A stretch of DNA of 49,599 nucleotides from positions 1-49,599 of the forward strand of contig WHUZ01000177.1 in NCBI GenBank assembly GCA_015179045.1, given 5' to 3'. The position numbers and the translations under genes are program-made. Shown piece after piece: positions 32,659 through 42,814 of the stretch (position 1 is its first letter; the number at the start of each line of letters is the position of its first letter). Source of the stretch: Kalaharituber pfeilii. Its lineage: Eukaryota; Ascomycota; Pezizomycetes; Pezizales; Pezizaceae. Under the pieces are notes generated by a model. It ran no database searches, was not told the origin of the DNA, and was given only the letters and a program-made list of their open reading frames with translations.

Positions 32659-33210
32659 GCCCTGTAGTATGCCTGAGTATAGGAATTGCTTTGAAATAAT
32701 ATATTGACTTAGTGATTCTTCGATTCTTCTTGAGTTTGTAACCTAATCGAGTTGGTTATCTTTTGACAGTGTTGGTGAGGTGGGAGTGAATATTCTTCAC
32801 CTGGCAAGTGTTCTAGATCTTTTGAGCATTTTCGGCTTACTAGTGAATGACTTTGGCTGCTTCACCTTGAGTGGAGGTGAGCGAGACCTTGAAGGGAACT
32901 GGGGATGGTGGCGGCAACTGGACTTTCGAGTGGTAGTGGGACTTTGAGCAGCTATATGAGGTCTCCAAGTAGCTAAGTGGGGTCTCCGAGCGGCTATGTA
33001 AGAGTTTCTAACAGTGGGAAGCTTATACCTAGAGTATGCGGGGTTGTTGTATGGTTTCCACAGATTCTTTAAACATCGTGACATCTGTCATTAGTAAAGA
33101 AGAGCATGCTAAGAGCGGTTGCAGTACTGGGAGAGGTGAGGGAGCGATCGTTTGAGTTCTATTGTTGATAGGAGAAAAGAAAAGAAAAAGAATAGGAATG
33201 AGTAGAGTAA
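32659..33210 (-). pseudogene. Family E4 gag-like region, left of element C
   Basis: Collinear with 38602-39337, with many CpG-type transitions and a deletion of part of the ggcgac-rich repeat: gtgggagtgaatattcttca, then aatgactttggctgcttcac, then acatcgtgacatctgtcatt. In E2 this segment directly follows the LTR and holds the gag start on the minus strand. Here it joins LTR pieces at 33211. No frame is intact. Confidence 0.75.
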
Positions 33211-33527
33211 TGTTAGCATAGGTGTCGCTGAGCTTATGAGAGTAGCATTGAGGCGACTCCAGGTTTACGAAGGCAGTGAAGTAGGTGGCAACAGCTTATA
33301 TGAGAGTATTAAGTAAGACTTGAATTTAGAATACTACTAGTGTCTTGATTTCTTCTAGCTATCTATTTGGCCCATTTATATAGACTTTCCGGAGGTCAAT
33401 ATGATATTATAATGATATAATGATTATAGATAGGGAGATATAGTAAAGCATGCATTAGAAGTAATTAATACATGTGTGCATATTAATGATATTTGGTAAG
33501 TGCTATACAGTACTATCATATAAATTA
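33211..33527 (-). repeat. Family E LTR fragment 1
   Basis: Begins tgttagcataggtgtcgctg like the 3' end of an E LTR on the minus strand, and follows it for about 317 bp to atcatataaatta, where it is cut. The next LTR head starts at once. Confidence 0.85.
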
Positions 33528-33869
33528 TGTTAGCGTAGACATCGCTGGGCTCGCGAGAGTGGCACTGGGGCGACTCCAGGATTCATGAAGGCAGTAAAAC
33601 AGATAGCAAAAGGTTATGTGAGAGTATGAAGTGAGAGTTCAACTTAGAACACCGCTAGTATCTTAATTTCTTCTAGCTATCTATTCAGCCCATTTATATA
33701 GACTTCCGAGCTATCAACATGATATGACAATGATATGATAAATATAGATAAGACACGTAGATAAGGAGACGTACTAGAAACATACATTAGAAAGATCAGT
33801 AGTGACTAATACATGTAGGCATATTACTTTATGAACCATATGCAGTTGCTAGTCTATATGACTTATTAC
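33528..33869 (-). repeat. Family E LTR fragment 2
   Basis: Begins tgttagcgtagacatcgctg, 342 bp long, diverging from the other copies in its last 80 bp (gaaagatcagtagtgacta). It lies between two other LTR heads in the same orientation. Possibly a different subfamily or a recombinant. Confidence 0.85.
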
Positions 33870-34654
33870 TGTTAGCGTAGGCGTCGCTGGGCTCGGGAAA
33901 GTAGCACTGAGGCGACTTCGGGTTCACGAAGGCAGCGAAGCGGATGGCAAAAGGTTATGCGAGAGCATTAAGTGAGAGTTCAACTTAGAACACCGCTAGT
34001 GTCTTGATTTCTTCTAGCTATCTATTCAGCCCGTTTATATAGACTTCCTGGCCGTCAATATGATATGACAATAACATGATGATTATAGATAAGGAGATGT
34101 AGTAAAACATGCATTAGAAGTAATTAATACATGTGCGCATATTAATGACAAATTGGTAAGCGCTATACAGTGCTATCATATGATTTACTGCTTGACACAC
34201 ACTTCATTAGCTACCCGCCAGTCCATGGGCCGATATAAATCCCTGCGTTGCCTAGTGGTGATCAGTCACATCTTCAGCATACGCCTTACAGCGATTCAGG
34301 CGGGGGTTCCAGGTGTTTCCCGTAAGCCTTACCTTAGCCGTAACATCACCCTCCATTTCAGAGCTTTTTTGCCCCGAAAAGTATCTAAACCGATCCGAAA
34401 ACCCATTCGGTTGGGATGTGTGTGACGGCTAAGAGTGTCGGCGTACCCTATGCGCTGGGTACTGTCATCACCAAAACCCATTGGTGGCCGATAGTAAGAC
34501 TGGTGTATCCTGCACGAATAATAGTTTTCATAAGCATTAGCTATTAAACCACTTCTTGAGTAAAAACCCAGTGGGAAAATCTCCAGAGCGTGGAAGGTAT
34601 AACTGCTCACATAAGGTTCTAGCCCACGTAGCTAGACCTTCATCCAATGTAACA
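33870..34654 (-). repeat. Family E LTR, full length (E2 3' LTR)
   Basis: 785 bp; on the minus strand it runs tgttacattggatgaagg...cctacgctaaca. TATA on the minus strand is tatataaacggg (about 34036-34047). Best preserved E LTR in the window. It ends E2 and, with the two fragments to its left, separates E2 from E4. The 90-aa open frame inside it on the plus strand recurs in other E LTRs but is not credible as a gene. Confidence 0.85.
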
Positions 34655-35939
34655 CTCATTACTTGGAACGTTTCATCACCCGCCCGAGACTTAGGTCCTT
34701 TGGCTTTCGTGAGTGTTCTCTCGTAAATTTCTCCAACGAGCGTTATAAGTTGCCAATAGGCTTCCATATATCGTCATCTTCATTGTACCCCTGCCAACGG
34801 ATTCGATATTTAGCCTAGTCCCAGACCTTATGGCTATCAACAACATAGTCGACATTATAGAGTCTTTCTTCCCTATTAAGGTCCGAGTTGTCGTCTCAAC
34901 TTTGAAAGGGCTTAAGGAGGCTGATATGGATGACATTATGCAATCGCAGGTCTTTCTCGATGGCTGATGTGGATGACGTTATGCAATCATAGGTCTTTTC
35001 TAGTAGCTGAAGTTCGTATGCGTAGTGACTGATGACTCTTCACCTCGTAGGGACCAATATATTTATTGGTGAGTATTCGGTTGTTGCTAGTTATTACCCG
35101 AAGGTTTCGTTGGTCAACAAGCACTTGGTCCCCTACTTGGAATTGTCAAAATTTTTCGGCAAAGGGTTTTGATCTCCGATTATTAATTTTTGAGGGTATC
35201 GTGTATTTGGTTATATACCGTAGTCATCCTGTCTAGCCGGTCCTCGGCTGCCGGTGAGGCGAAGTGTCGTTATCCGAGACGTGTATTGCTTAGGGTTGAA
35301 TCCATATAGGCCCTCGAAGGGTGTATAACCATTGACGTTTTCGAAGTATTGTATGCGTACTTGCTAGTGGTAGCCAAGTGACCCGTCGGTTTTGTCTATC
35401 ATGACAGAAGATGCGTAGGTACTGCTTGAGAGTTTATATCGCTCGCTCTGACGATCCGTCGGTTTACCAATGGTAGAGTATGAATAGCCGGGGTTTAACG
35501 TTGAGCTGCTGGTTAATTTCCAACATGTAGAGGCAAGCTCTATAGACGTACAGGTTGTTTTGGTCGGTATGTATTGGTTGACCTTGGTGACACGGTTCGT
35601 AACGACGAGAATCGCAATGTAGCTTTCCGACTTTAGTAGTTCTTCAACGAAACCCATAGCTTTAGCTCTAGTAATATTTTGCTAATTGCTGCCCCAGCCC
35701 GTCGTGCGGCTACCCCACCAACCACTTGGACATGCCGGGAGTCGCATGCTTACACCCAAGTATTGTGGTGCCTTGTCCACTTGGCTTACCAGGATACAGC
35801 ACCGCTGCCCTGCCACATTGCTCAAGTGCGGCCATCCCGCTCTCCCATAGGCAGTGCATGTCATCTACTTGGCATGCCGGGCTAACACAGCTTTATATTG
35901 TCCAGCTTGTGTCCTTAGTATGCCGGGTTACTTCCGAAC

Positions 35940-36275
35940 TTATAGCCTATATGCGGTCGGTGCTGCACGCCTATATGTGGTCGGTGCTGTATGCCTGTAT
36001 GCGGTCAGTACCACGTGCGTGTGAGCAGTCGGTGCCGCTTGTATCTATGCGGTTAGTGCCGCGTGCGTGTATGCGGTCGGTGCCATGTGCCTGTATACGG
36101 TCGGTGCCGTGTGCGTGTATGTGGTCGTGCCATGTGCCTATATACGGTCGGTGCCGTGTGCCTGTATACGGTCGGTGCCATGTGACTGTATACAGTCGGT
36201 GCCGTGTGCCTGTGTACGGTCGGTACTATGTGCGTGTATGCGGTCGGTACCATGTGCCTGTATACGGTCGTGCGT
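35940..36275 (-). repeat. 24-bp minisatellite in E2 integrase gap
   Basis: Plus-strand units of 24 bp on the pattern gtatacggtcggtgccgtgt-gcct, about a dozen. As 24 is divisible by 3 it keeps both strands open (VYGRCHVP on the plus strand, PTVYRHTA on the minus strand). E1 has the same array; in E3 the unit is 15 bp. Confidence 0.9.
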
Positions 36276-36344
36276 GTGTACCTTTCACTCACATAGGCTG
36301 GCCAGGCCTATGAGCCATTTTCTGGCTGGTGAATTATTCCATTG

Positions 36345-36420
36345 GGGTATGGTGAGATAAATGAGGCATTGAACTGGTAACTGTTTTATCGCTAGTCAAC
36401 TGTAACGGATGTAATGGATC
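36345..36420 (-). repeat. TRIM-1-like relic inside family E integrase
   Basis: On the minus strand ccgttacagttgactagcga is followed by taaaacagttaccagttcaa, closely like the start of the TRIM-1 internal domain (12291-12330). E1 has the same piece at about 11708-11790; E3 lacks it near 41735-41760. So it was gained by an ancestor of E1 and E2, or lost from E3. Confidence 0.6.
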
Positions 36421-36949
36421 TGGCTCTAGTTGGTATTGGTATTGGGTTTTGCAAGTATGTCAGTCAGCTTTCGCCGTTTGGCGACGTATGTTTGCGTAGC
36501 TTCTTTCCATCCATACCGGTAAAAGTTTCTTGATATCATTCTTTGGGTGCGATACACCTCCCAGTGGCCAGCAACTCTGCTGCTAGTTTTGTTACTAGAT
36601 CAACGTGATATAGCGTCAGCCTTCTCGTTATTACTTTCATTGCGATAGATATGATGTAGCATTGGCCTTCCTGTTATCACTTCACTTATGATAGATAATA
36701 GTAAAGTTCAGTTTACATACCTTCATGTGTCAGTTTGCCTGCCAGGAGTTGAGCTTCTGCTTGGTGGTGATTCGTATAGACATCAACATATATACTCTAT
36801 GGTCAAGTGTACTATTTGAAGCAGTCGACGATCGCGAACAGCTCCTTATTATGGTCAGTTCTGTTCATCTGTAGTAAGGGCTGATGAGTGGAAGTCGACT
36901 GGGTATAGTGTTTTAGTTCCATTCTCCCCATGGTATCAGTAAGGGCTTG

Positions 36950-37135
36950 GTTAGATACATCGGTTTCTATGATCGTCTTCAGAGTTCTATCCCATGATTG
37001 TTCTCAGGGTTTTATCCCATAGGCAGAGTACTGACATATTAGTTTCCATAATCGTCTTCAGAGTTCCATCCTATGATTGCCTTCCGAGTTTTATCTCATG
37101 ATCGCCTTCAGGGTTTTATCCCATGAGCGGAGTAC
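36950..37135 (-). repeat. 25-bp minisatellite in E2
   Basis: Units gattgccttccgagttttat-ctcat and variants; same array as 11035-11275 in E1. Lies between RT and RNase H. Confidence 0.75.
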
Positions 37136-37396
37136 TGGGGTGATTAGGAATGCTTGTTTGAGTTTATCGAATGACTGCTGTTGTGCGTGCCTTATAAAAA
37201 TGGTACGTTGCCCATGAGGGAGATAAGCGGTTTCGCTCTGGTACTGTAGTTCTTGACGAAACAATGTAGTAGTTGGCCAGTCAGCAATGGTATTAAGCTT
37301 GTGGCCATTAATGGTATGGCCAAGAAGGACTATCTTCTGTTCGGCTAGTTTGTAGTCAAGTGGTAGTTGTAGGACCTATTCGCCGGTCATACTACT

Positions 37397-37624
37397 TCAA
37401 CGGTATCCTTCCAGGATTTCGTCCATCACTTCCTGAAAACTCGCCGGTGCGTTGACGAGTCCAAAAGGCATAACGGTATATTCGAACAGGCCTTTCCTTG
37501 TCTTGAAGGCCGTTTTCCATTCATCGCCGGACATCGTGGGTCTTTTCTGGAGGGTCTGGCATGAGTGGGAGGGGGTACTAGTTCGGTACCGTGATCCTGT
37601 TAGGTCCCTTCTGCATGGCTTCAT
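37397..37624 (-). pseudogene. Family E reverse transcriptase fragment (E2)
   Basis: Minus-strand translation shows the RT block [20 protein letters not shown] then [20 protein letters not shown], the conserved palm region before the YxDD motif. The YxDD box itself is not found in an intact frame downstream. E1 has the same block mutated near 10390-10480; E3 near 43330-43420. Confidence 0.82.
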
Positions 37625-38416
37625 CTTCCCACGCCATTGGATACTTCAGCATTAGGGTCGTTGAGTGGGATCTCGTAATCCTAGGATCGGTGGGGTGGTA
37701 GTCTGGCTGCTTGCTTCTCAGAAAATACTTGAGCGTAACGTTCGTAACGTTCGCGTTAATCATTAGTAGTATATCGCCTTCTTCCAGCGTTTTCCTTTCC
37801 TAAATCCGAAACAGAAACAGGTGGAAGAAACAGAAACAGGTGGAAGGAATAGAAACGGGTGGAAGAAATAGAAACAGGTGGAAGGAATAGAAACGGTGGA
37901 AGAAATAGAAACAGGTGGAAGGAATCGAAACAGATGGAAGAAATAGGAAACAGAGACCGAGGGTAAAACAATTTCATCATAAGAAACAACAAAATCAAGG
38001 GAATCATGAACCAAACGCCGGTTTTTCACCATTAACAGAGAAGCCTTTCCTTCCCAACCAAAAAATTCCCTATTGGCAATATCCAGACATTCCGCATTAA
38101 AATTGAAAGCAGTACTAGAGATTACATTACCTGATTTATTCCAAACGCCGAAAAACACAAATACAGTATCCAAAACCTTAACTCCTTCCAGGGAGCGCCT
38201 GTTTCCCTGCCGTACGTTTACGGGTCCAGCCCGGTCCTTCCAATGGTGCTTTAGGTGTCCCTTATTTTTTCCTAAATTGCTATGGGCTGACTTCCTCATT
38301 CTTGTTGAGCTTGGTGATGCGGACGGTGGGTCTCTCGGTGGTGGTCGTTCTACCGGTCGATGTTTGCGCTTATTGGCGGAGGGCTTGGAGGAGTAGGTGG
38401 CAATGGATACACCTTT

Positions 38417-39280
38417 CTACTTCCAGTTCATCCTGCTTTTCCAGAGAATGATTTCGGCTGCTTCACCTTGGACGGAAGTGAGCAGGACCTTGAGCGGGAC
38501 TGGCAGCGGCGGGACTCTGAGGGGCTGCGTGAGGGTCTCTGACAGCGGGAGGCTCACACGTGGAGCGTACAAGGTTGGTTGTGCGAGTGTAGGGAGGTGA
38601 GTGCCCTGTGGTATGCCTGGGGGTAGGAATTGCTTCGGGATGATGTGCTGACTTGGTGGTCCTTCGATTCTGCTTGGGTCTGTAATGCGATAGAGTTGGT
38701 CATCTCTTGACAGCGTCAGTAAGGTGGGAGTGAATATCCTTCGCCTGGCGAGTGTTCTGAATCCTTCAGGATTGCTCGGCTTTCTAAAGAATGACTTCGG
38801 CTGCTTCACCTTGCGCGAAGATAAGCGGGACCTTGAGGGGGACTGGCGACGGCGGCGGCGACGGGACTTCCGAGTGGCAAGGGGACTCCAGGCGGTGACG
38901 GGACTCCGAGCGGCGACGGGACTTTCGAGCGGCAGCGGGACTCCAAGCGGCGATGAGACTTCTGGGCAGCAGCGGGACTCCGAGTGGTCATGTGGGGTCT
39001 CCGAGCGGCTGCGTGAGAGTTTCCAACAGCGGAAAGCTTACACGTAGGGCATGCGGGGTTGTTGTGCGAATATGGGGAGGCGTGCTATCATCCTGTGAGC
39101 CTTTTCAGCTGGGGTGGATGTGAGCAGGGCGTTCAGTGGGACTGGCAACGGCGGCAGTGGGACTCCAAACGACTGCGTGAGGGTTTCCGCAAATTCCCCG
39201 GACATCGCGACATCCTTCATCGGTGAGGAGGGGCATGCTGGGAGTGGTTGGAGTACTGTGATAGGCGGGGGAGCGACCAT
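38417..39280 (-). pseudogene. Family E gag-like region (E2)
   Basis: Minus strand, two main open pieces: 39038-39280 (MVAPPPITVLQPLPACPSSP, FAETLTQSFGVPLPPLPVPL) and 38417-38809 (KSFFRKPSNPEGFRTLARRR, SLPLSETLTQPLRVPPLPVP). The block ETLTQ-(P/S)-GVP-LP-P-L-LLTS occurs at least three times, so this is a tandem internal duplication of about 350-400 bp. I do not recognise a standard gag fold or zinc knuckle; position directly after the LTR is the reason for the name. The last 150 bp are shared with E1, the whole with E4. Confidence 0.55.
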
Positions 39281-39337
39281 TGGGATTCCATTGGTAATGA
39301 GAGAAGGAAAAGAAAAGAATAGTTAACCAGCGGTGTA

Positions 39338-40281
39338 ATGTTAGCGTAGGCGTCGCTGGGCTCGCGAGAGTAGCACTGAGGTGACTTCGGGTTCACGAAG
39401 GCAGCGAAGTGGACGGCAAAAGGTTATGCGAGAGCATTAAGTGAGAGTTCAACTTAGAACACCGCTAGTATCTTGATTTCTTCTAGCTATCTATTCAGCC
39501 CGTTTATATAGACTTCCCGGCTGTCAACATGATATGACAATAACATGATGATTATAGATAAAGAGACGTAGTAAAACATGCATTAGAAGTAATTAATACA
39601 TGTACGCATATTAATGACAAATTGGTAAGCGCTGTGCGGTGCTATCATATGATTTACTACTTGACACATACTTCATTAGCTACCCGCCGGTCCATGGGCC
39701 GATATGAATCCCTGCGTTGCCTAGTGGTAATCAGTCACATCTTTAGCATATGCCTTATAGCGATTCGGGCGGGGGTTCCAGGTGTTTCCCGTAAGCCTTA
39801 CCTTAGCTATAACAATTACTTGATATACACTTCTGTATACAACTGCCGTTTCTTGGGCCTAAAGTGTTCCATACATTGTCTAGTAGTGATCAGCTACATC
39901 TTCAGCACATAGCTTATATGAAACTGGTGGTGCTTCTTGGGGCAGTATCCCATAAGTCTTACCTTAGCCATAATATTACCCCCTGTTTTAGAGCTTTTTT
40001 GTCTCGAAAAGCTTCTAAATGATCCGAGACTTACTCAGTTGGGTCAGTGTATATTTTGTATAGCTAAGAGTGTCGGCGTACCCTATGCGCTAAGTACTGG
40101 TATTTATTGTAAGCACAATAGCCGATGATAAGACTGGTGTATCCTGCCCTCATATCGTTCAGTGCTAGCCATTAAACTACTTCTCTGGTAAAACCCTGTA
40201 GGAAACCCATGAGAGTGTGGAAGGTATAATACCTACATGAGATTCTAGCCTACATAGCTAGACCTCATTCCCAAATAATGC
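39338..40281 (-). repeat. Family E LTR shared by E2 and E3
   Basis: About 944 bp; tgttagcgtaggcgtcgctg at its left (LTR 3' end). Longer than the 785-bp copy because a segment of about 170 bp is present twice in diverged form (39700-39811 and 39870-39978; gcctagtggtaatcagtcac against gtctagtagtgatcagctac). Minus-strand ctagcggtgt (39459-39468) can pair with acaccgctgg (39326-39335) just outside the LTR, allowing one G-U. It serves as E3's 3' LTR and E2's 5' LTR. Confidence 0.8.
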
Positions 40282-41289
40282 CCATTATGGGTACATTGGT
40301 TGCACTACCTCATAGACTGATATCTTTAGGCTTTTATGGGTGCTTATCATAGAATTCTTTGATGGATTCCAATGAGCATTATAGGTTGCCAATAGGCTCA
40401 CCAAGTATTGTCATCTTCATAGTATCCTTGCCAACGGATTCGGTATTTAAGCTGGCCCCGAATCTTGCGACTGTTGACGATGTAGTGATATTGTAGTAGA
40501 GCTCTTGTTCGTCATCGTCAAGGTGTATGTTGTTATATTCTTAGAGGCTAATGTGAATGGCTATGTAGTCGTATGCTTTGAGGTAGTTCAAGTTTGGTTG
40601 TTTCTCAAGTAGCCAGTCCTCTGCTACTGGTGAGGCAAGTGAGTGGTCATCTGAGATGTATAGTATTTTGGTTTGAATCCGTATAGGCTTTCGAGAGTAT
40701 GTAGCCATGGGTTGATGTTATCGAAGTGTTGTGTACATACTTGGCTCGTGGTAGGCAAGTAGCTCAGCAGTTCTGTCTATCCTAACAGAGGATACATAGG
40801 TACTACTTGAGAGTTTGTATCGCTTGCTCTGACAATGCATTAGTTTATGAATAGTAGGATGTGGATAGCTGGAGTTTGATGTTGGGCTGCTGGTTAATTT
40901 CCTTTCAGCATACGGAGGTGACATCTGTAGAGGTCCAGGTTGTTTTGGTCGGTATGTATTGCTGTATCTTAGTATTATAGTTCATAATGATGAGGATCGC
41001 CTTGTCGTCCCCCGGTTCTGGTAGTTCTGTGATAAAATCCATAGCCTTTAGCGTCAGTAGTATTTGCTAATTGCTGTTCTAGCCTGTGCGGCTACTACCC
41101 CTTACTTGAGTATGTCGGAATTCCTATTGCATATTTTACTCAAGTACCGTGGTACCTGTTCACTTAGTTCACAAGGGTACAGCACCATATATTCTCTAGT
41201 TTGTACGCTTAGCACATTAGGTTACTTCCGGACTTATAGCCTATATGCGGTTGGTGCTACATGCCTGTATGTAGTTAGTGCTACATATG

Positions 41290-41620
41290 AGTATAGTCAG
41301 TACTAATACGGTCAGTACCGATGCGGTCGGTGCCGATGCAGTCAGTACCGATGTGGTCAGTGCTAATGTGGTCAGTGCCAATATAGTCAGTGCTGATACA
41401 GTTAGTACTAATGCGGTTAGTGCCGATGTGGTTGGTGCTGATGCAGTCAGTGCCGATCCGGTCAATGTCGATGTGGTCAGTACCGATACGGTCAGTGCCG
41501 ATGCAGTTAGTGTTGATGCGGTTAGTACTGATGTGGTCAGTTCCAATGCGGTCAGTGCCGATATAGTCAGTGCCGATGTGGTCAGTACCAATGCGGTCAG
41601 TACCGTATGCCTGTATGCAG
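41290..41620 (-). repeat. 15-bp minisatellite in E3 integrase gap
   Basis: About twenty units on the plus-strand pattern gatgcggtcagtacc; both strands stay open (DAVST periodicity). Same place as the 24-bp array of E1 and E2, and the unit equals the 24-bp one without its 9-bp gtgtgcctg-like part. Confidence 0.88.
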
Positions 41621-42155
41621 TTGGTATCAATATGGTTGGAACCATATGTCTGTATTCAGTCGATGCCACATGCCTTTCACTCATATAGGCTGGCCAGGCC
41701 TATGAGCCATTTTCTGGCTAGTGAATTATTCTAGTGAGGTACCGAACCGAGTAATAGATCTGACTCTAGTTTAGCATTGGTATTGGGTTCGGCAGGCATG
41801 TCAGTTAGCTTTCACCTTTTGGTGACATATGTTTGCATAGCTTCTCTCTATCTATTCTGGTAGAGGTTCCTTGATATTACTTCTTGGGTGCGGTGCACTC
41901 ACCAGTGGCTCGTGACCTCTGGGTCTTCCTCAATGGGGTCGTCGTTAATAAGTAGTTGCCCATCTTTTAAGAGCTGGATTTCCGGATCTGCCGGTTCATC
42001 ACCAGATCAATGCAATATGGTGTTGGCTTTCCTGTTATCACTCTCTTGTTATCAATGACAGTAAAGTCTAGCTCACACACCTTTGGGTACTGGTTTGCTT
42101 GCCGAGAGTTAAGCTTCTGCTTGGTAATGATCCGTATAGACATCGATATATACGC

Positions 42156-42814
42156 TGTCACGGCTTGGCGTACCATAGCGGCAGAGGGAAGCTGATTACT
42201 AGTACGTGTGGATGTCTAAGGGAGCCAAGATCCTTGACCACATGCGCAAACGTAAGCGAGTCACTGACCAGCCCGTACGGATACTTCTATATATACCGAC
42301 CGCACTACCGGGTGGTACCGGTAGTTCTACCTTTTGGTGCAACGGTTTGCAAATGGTCGGTTGCAATCCATAACAGTACTACCGGTCGGGTCGCCAGTTT
42401 AAACCTTGCCTGTAGCGAACGTCAGATACTGCAGGTGACCTTTGAATTTGATAAGCGGCTTACAGTCACATGCCGGTCGCTGGTTATAAAGTAGTGTGGT
42501 GGTGGCATATGAAATTGAAGCCCTAAGGCGGTAACGGGTGACTGGGGGTTAATATATAGAGAGTTCGGGACGTACTCTGCCTGCGGGGGAGTAATGTCAC
42601 GGCTTGGCGTGCCATGGTGGCAGAGGGAAGCTGATTACTAGTACATGTGGACGTCTAAGGGAGCCAAGATCCTTGACTACGTGCGCAAACGTAAGCGAGT
42701 CGCTGACCAGCCCGTACGGATACTTCTATATATACTGACCGCACTACTGGGTGGTACCGGTAGTTCTACCTTTTGGTGCAACGGTTTGCAAACGGTCGGT
42801 TGCAATCCGTAACA
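42156..42814 (+). mobile_element. TRIM-2: complete 659-bp non-autonomous LTR element
   Basis: Two 220-bp LTRs (42156-42375 and 42595-42814), tgtcacggcttggcg...ataaca/gtaaca, around 219 bp without coding capacity. Exact target duplication tacgc at 42151-42155 and 42815-42819. The empty site is visible in E2 (about 36782-36800, acatcaacatatatactcta). About ten LTR differences, all transitions. TATA tatatata at 42288-42295; accggtagt (42317-42325) pairs with actaccggt (42378-42386), two bases after the LTR. Purine-rich gcgggggagtaa (42583-42594) precedes the 3' LTR. Orientation is set by these two sites. Confidence 0.92.

Larger units (their letters stand above)
34655..39337 (-). mobile_element. 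Family E, copy E2 internal region
   Basis: Read from 39337 leftwards: gag-like start (MVAPPPITVLQPLPACPSSP at about 39280) with repeated LREGF/ETLTQPL blocks, pyrimidine-rich repeat (37800-37960), RT (about 37250-37620, with [20 protein letters not shown] and [20 protein letters not shown]), 25-bp minisatellite (36950-37135), RNase H (about 36700-36930), integrase finger (about 36440-36590), 24-bp minisatellite (35940-36275), integrase core (35340-35665, KTDGSLGYH) and chromodomain (34720-34880, YRIRWQGYNEDDDIWKPIGN). Least decayed of the E copies but with frameshifts and stops in every domain. The LTR at its right (39338) is shared with E3. Confidence 0.85.

Noticed and set aside
34153..34425. 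A 78-96 aa open frame starting MVSAIQCYHMIYCLTHTSLA, present also at 39622-39912 and on the minus strand at 49139-49375
   Set aside because: It recurs only because it lies inside copies of the family E LTR, antisense to the element. The decayed copy at 14475-14710 is not open, no domain is seen, and changes are not biased to codon third positions by eye.
41241..41688. Long overlapping repeat-peptide frames on both strands (DAVST and TALVLT types)
   Set aside because: Products of a 15-bp minisatellite, a multiple of three, which keeps frames open on either strand. No start context or domain.
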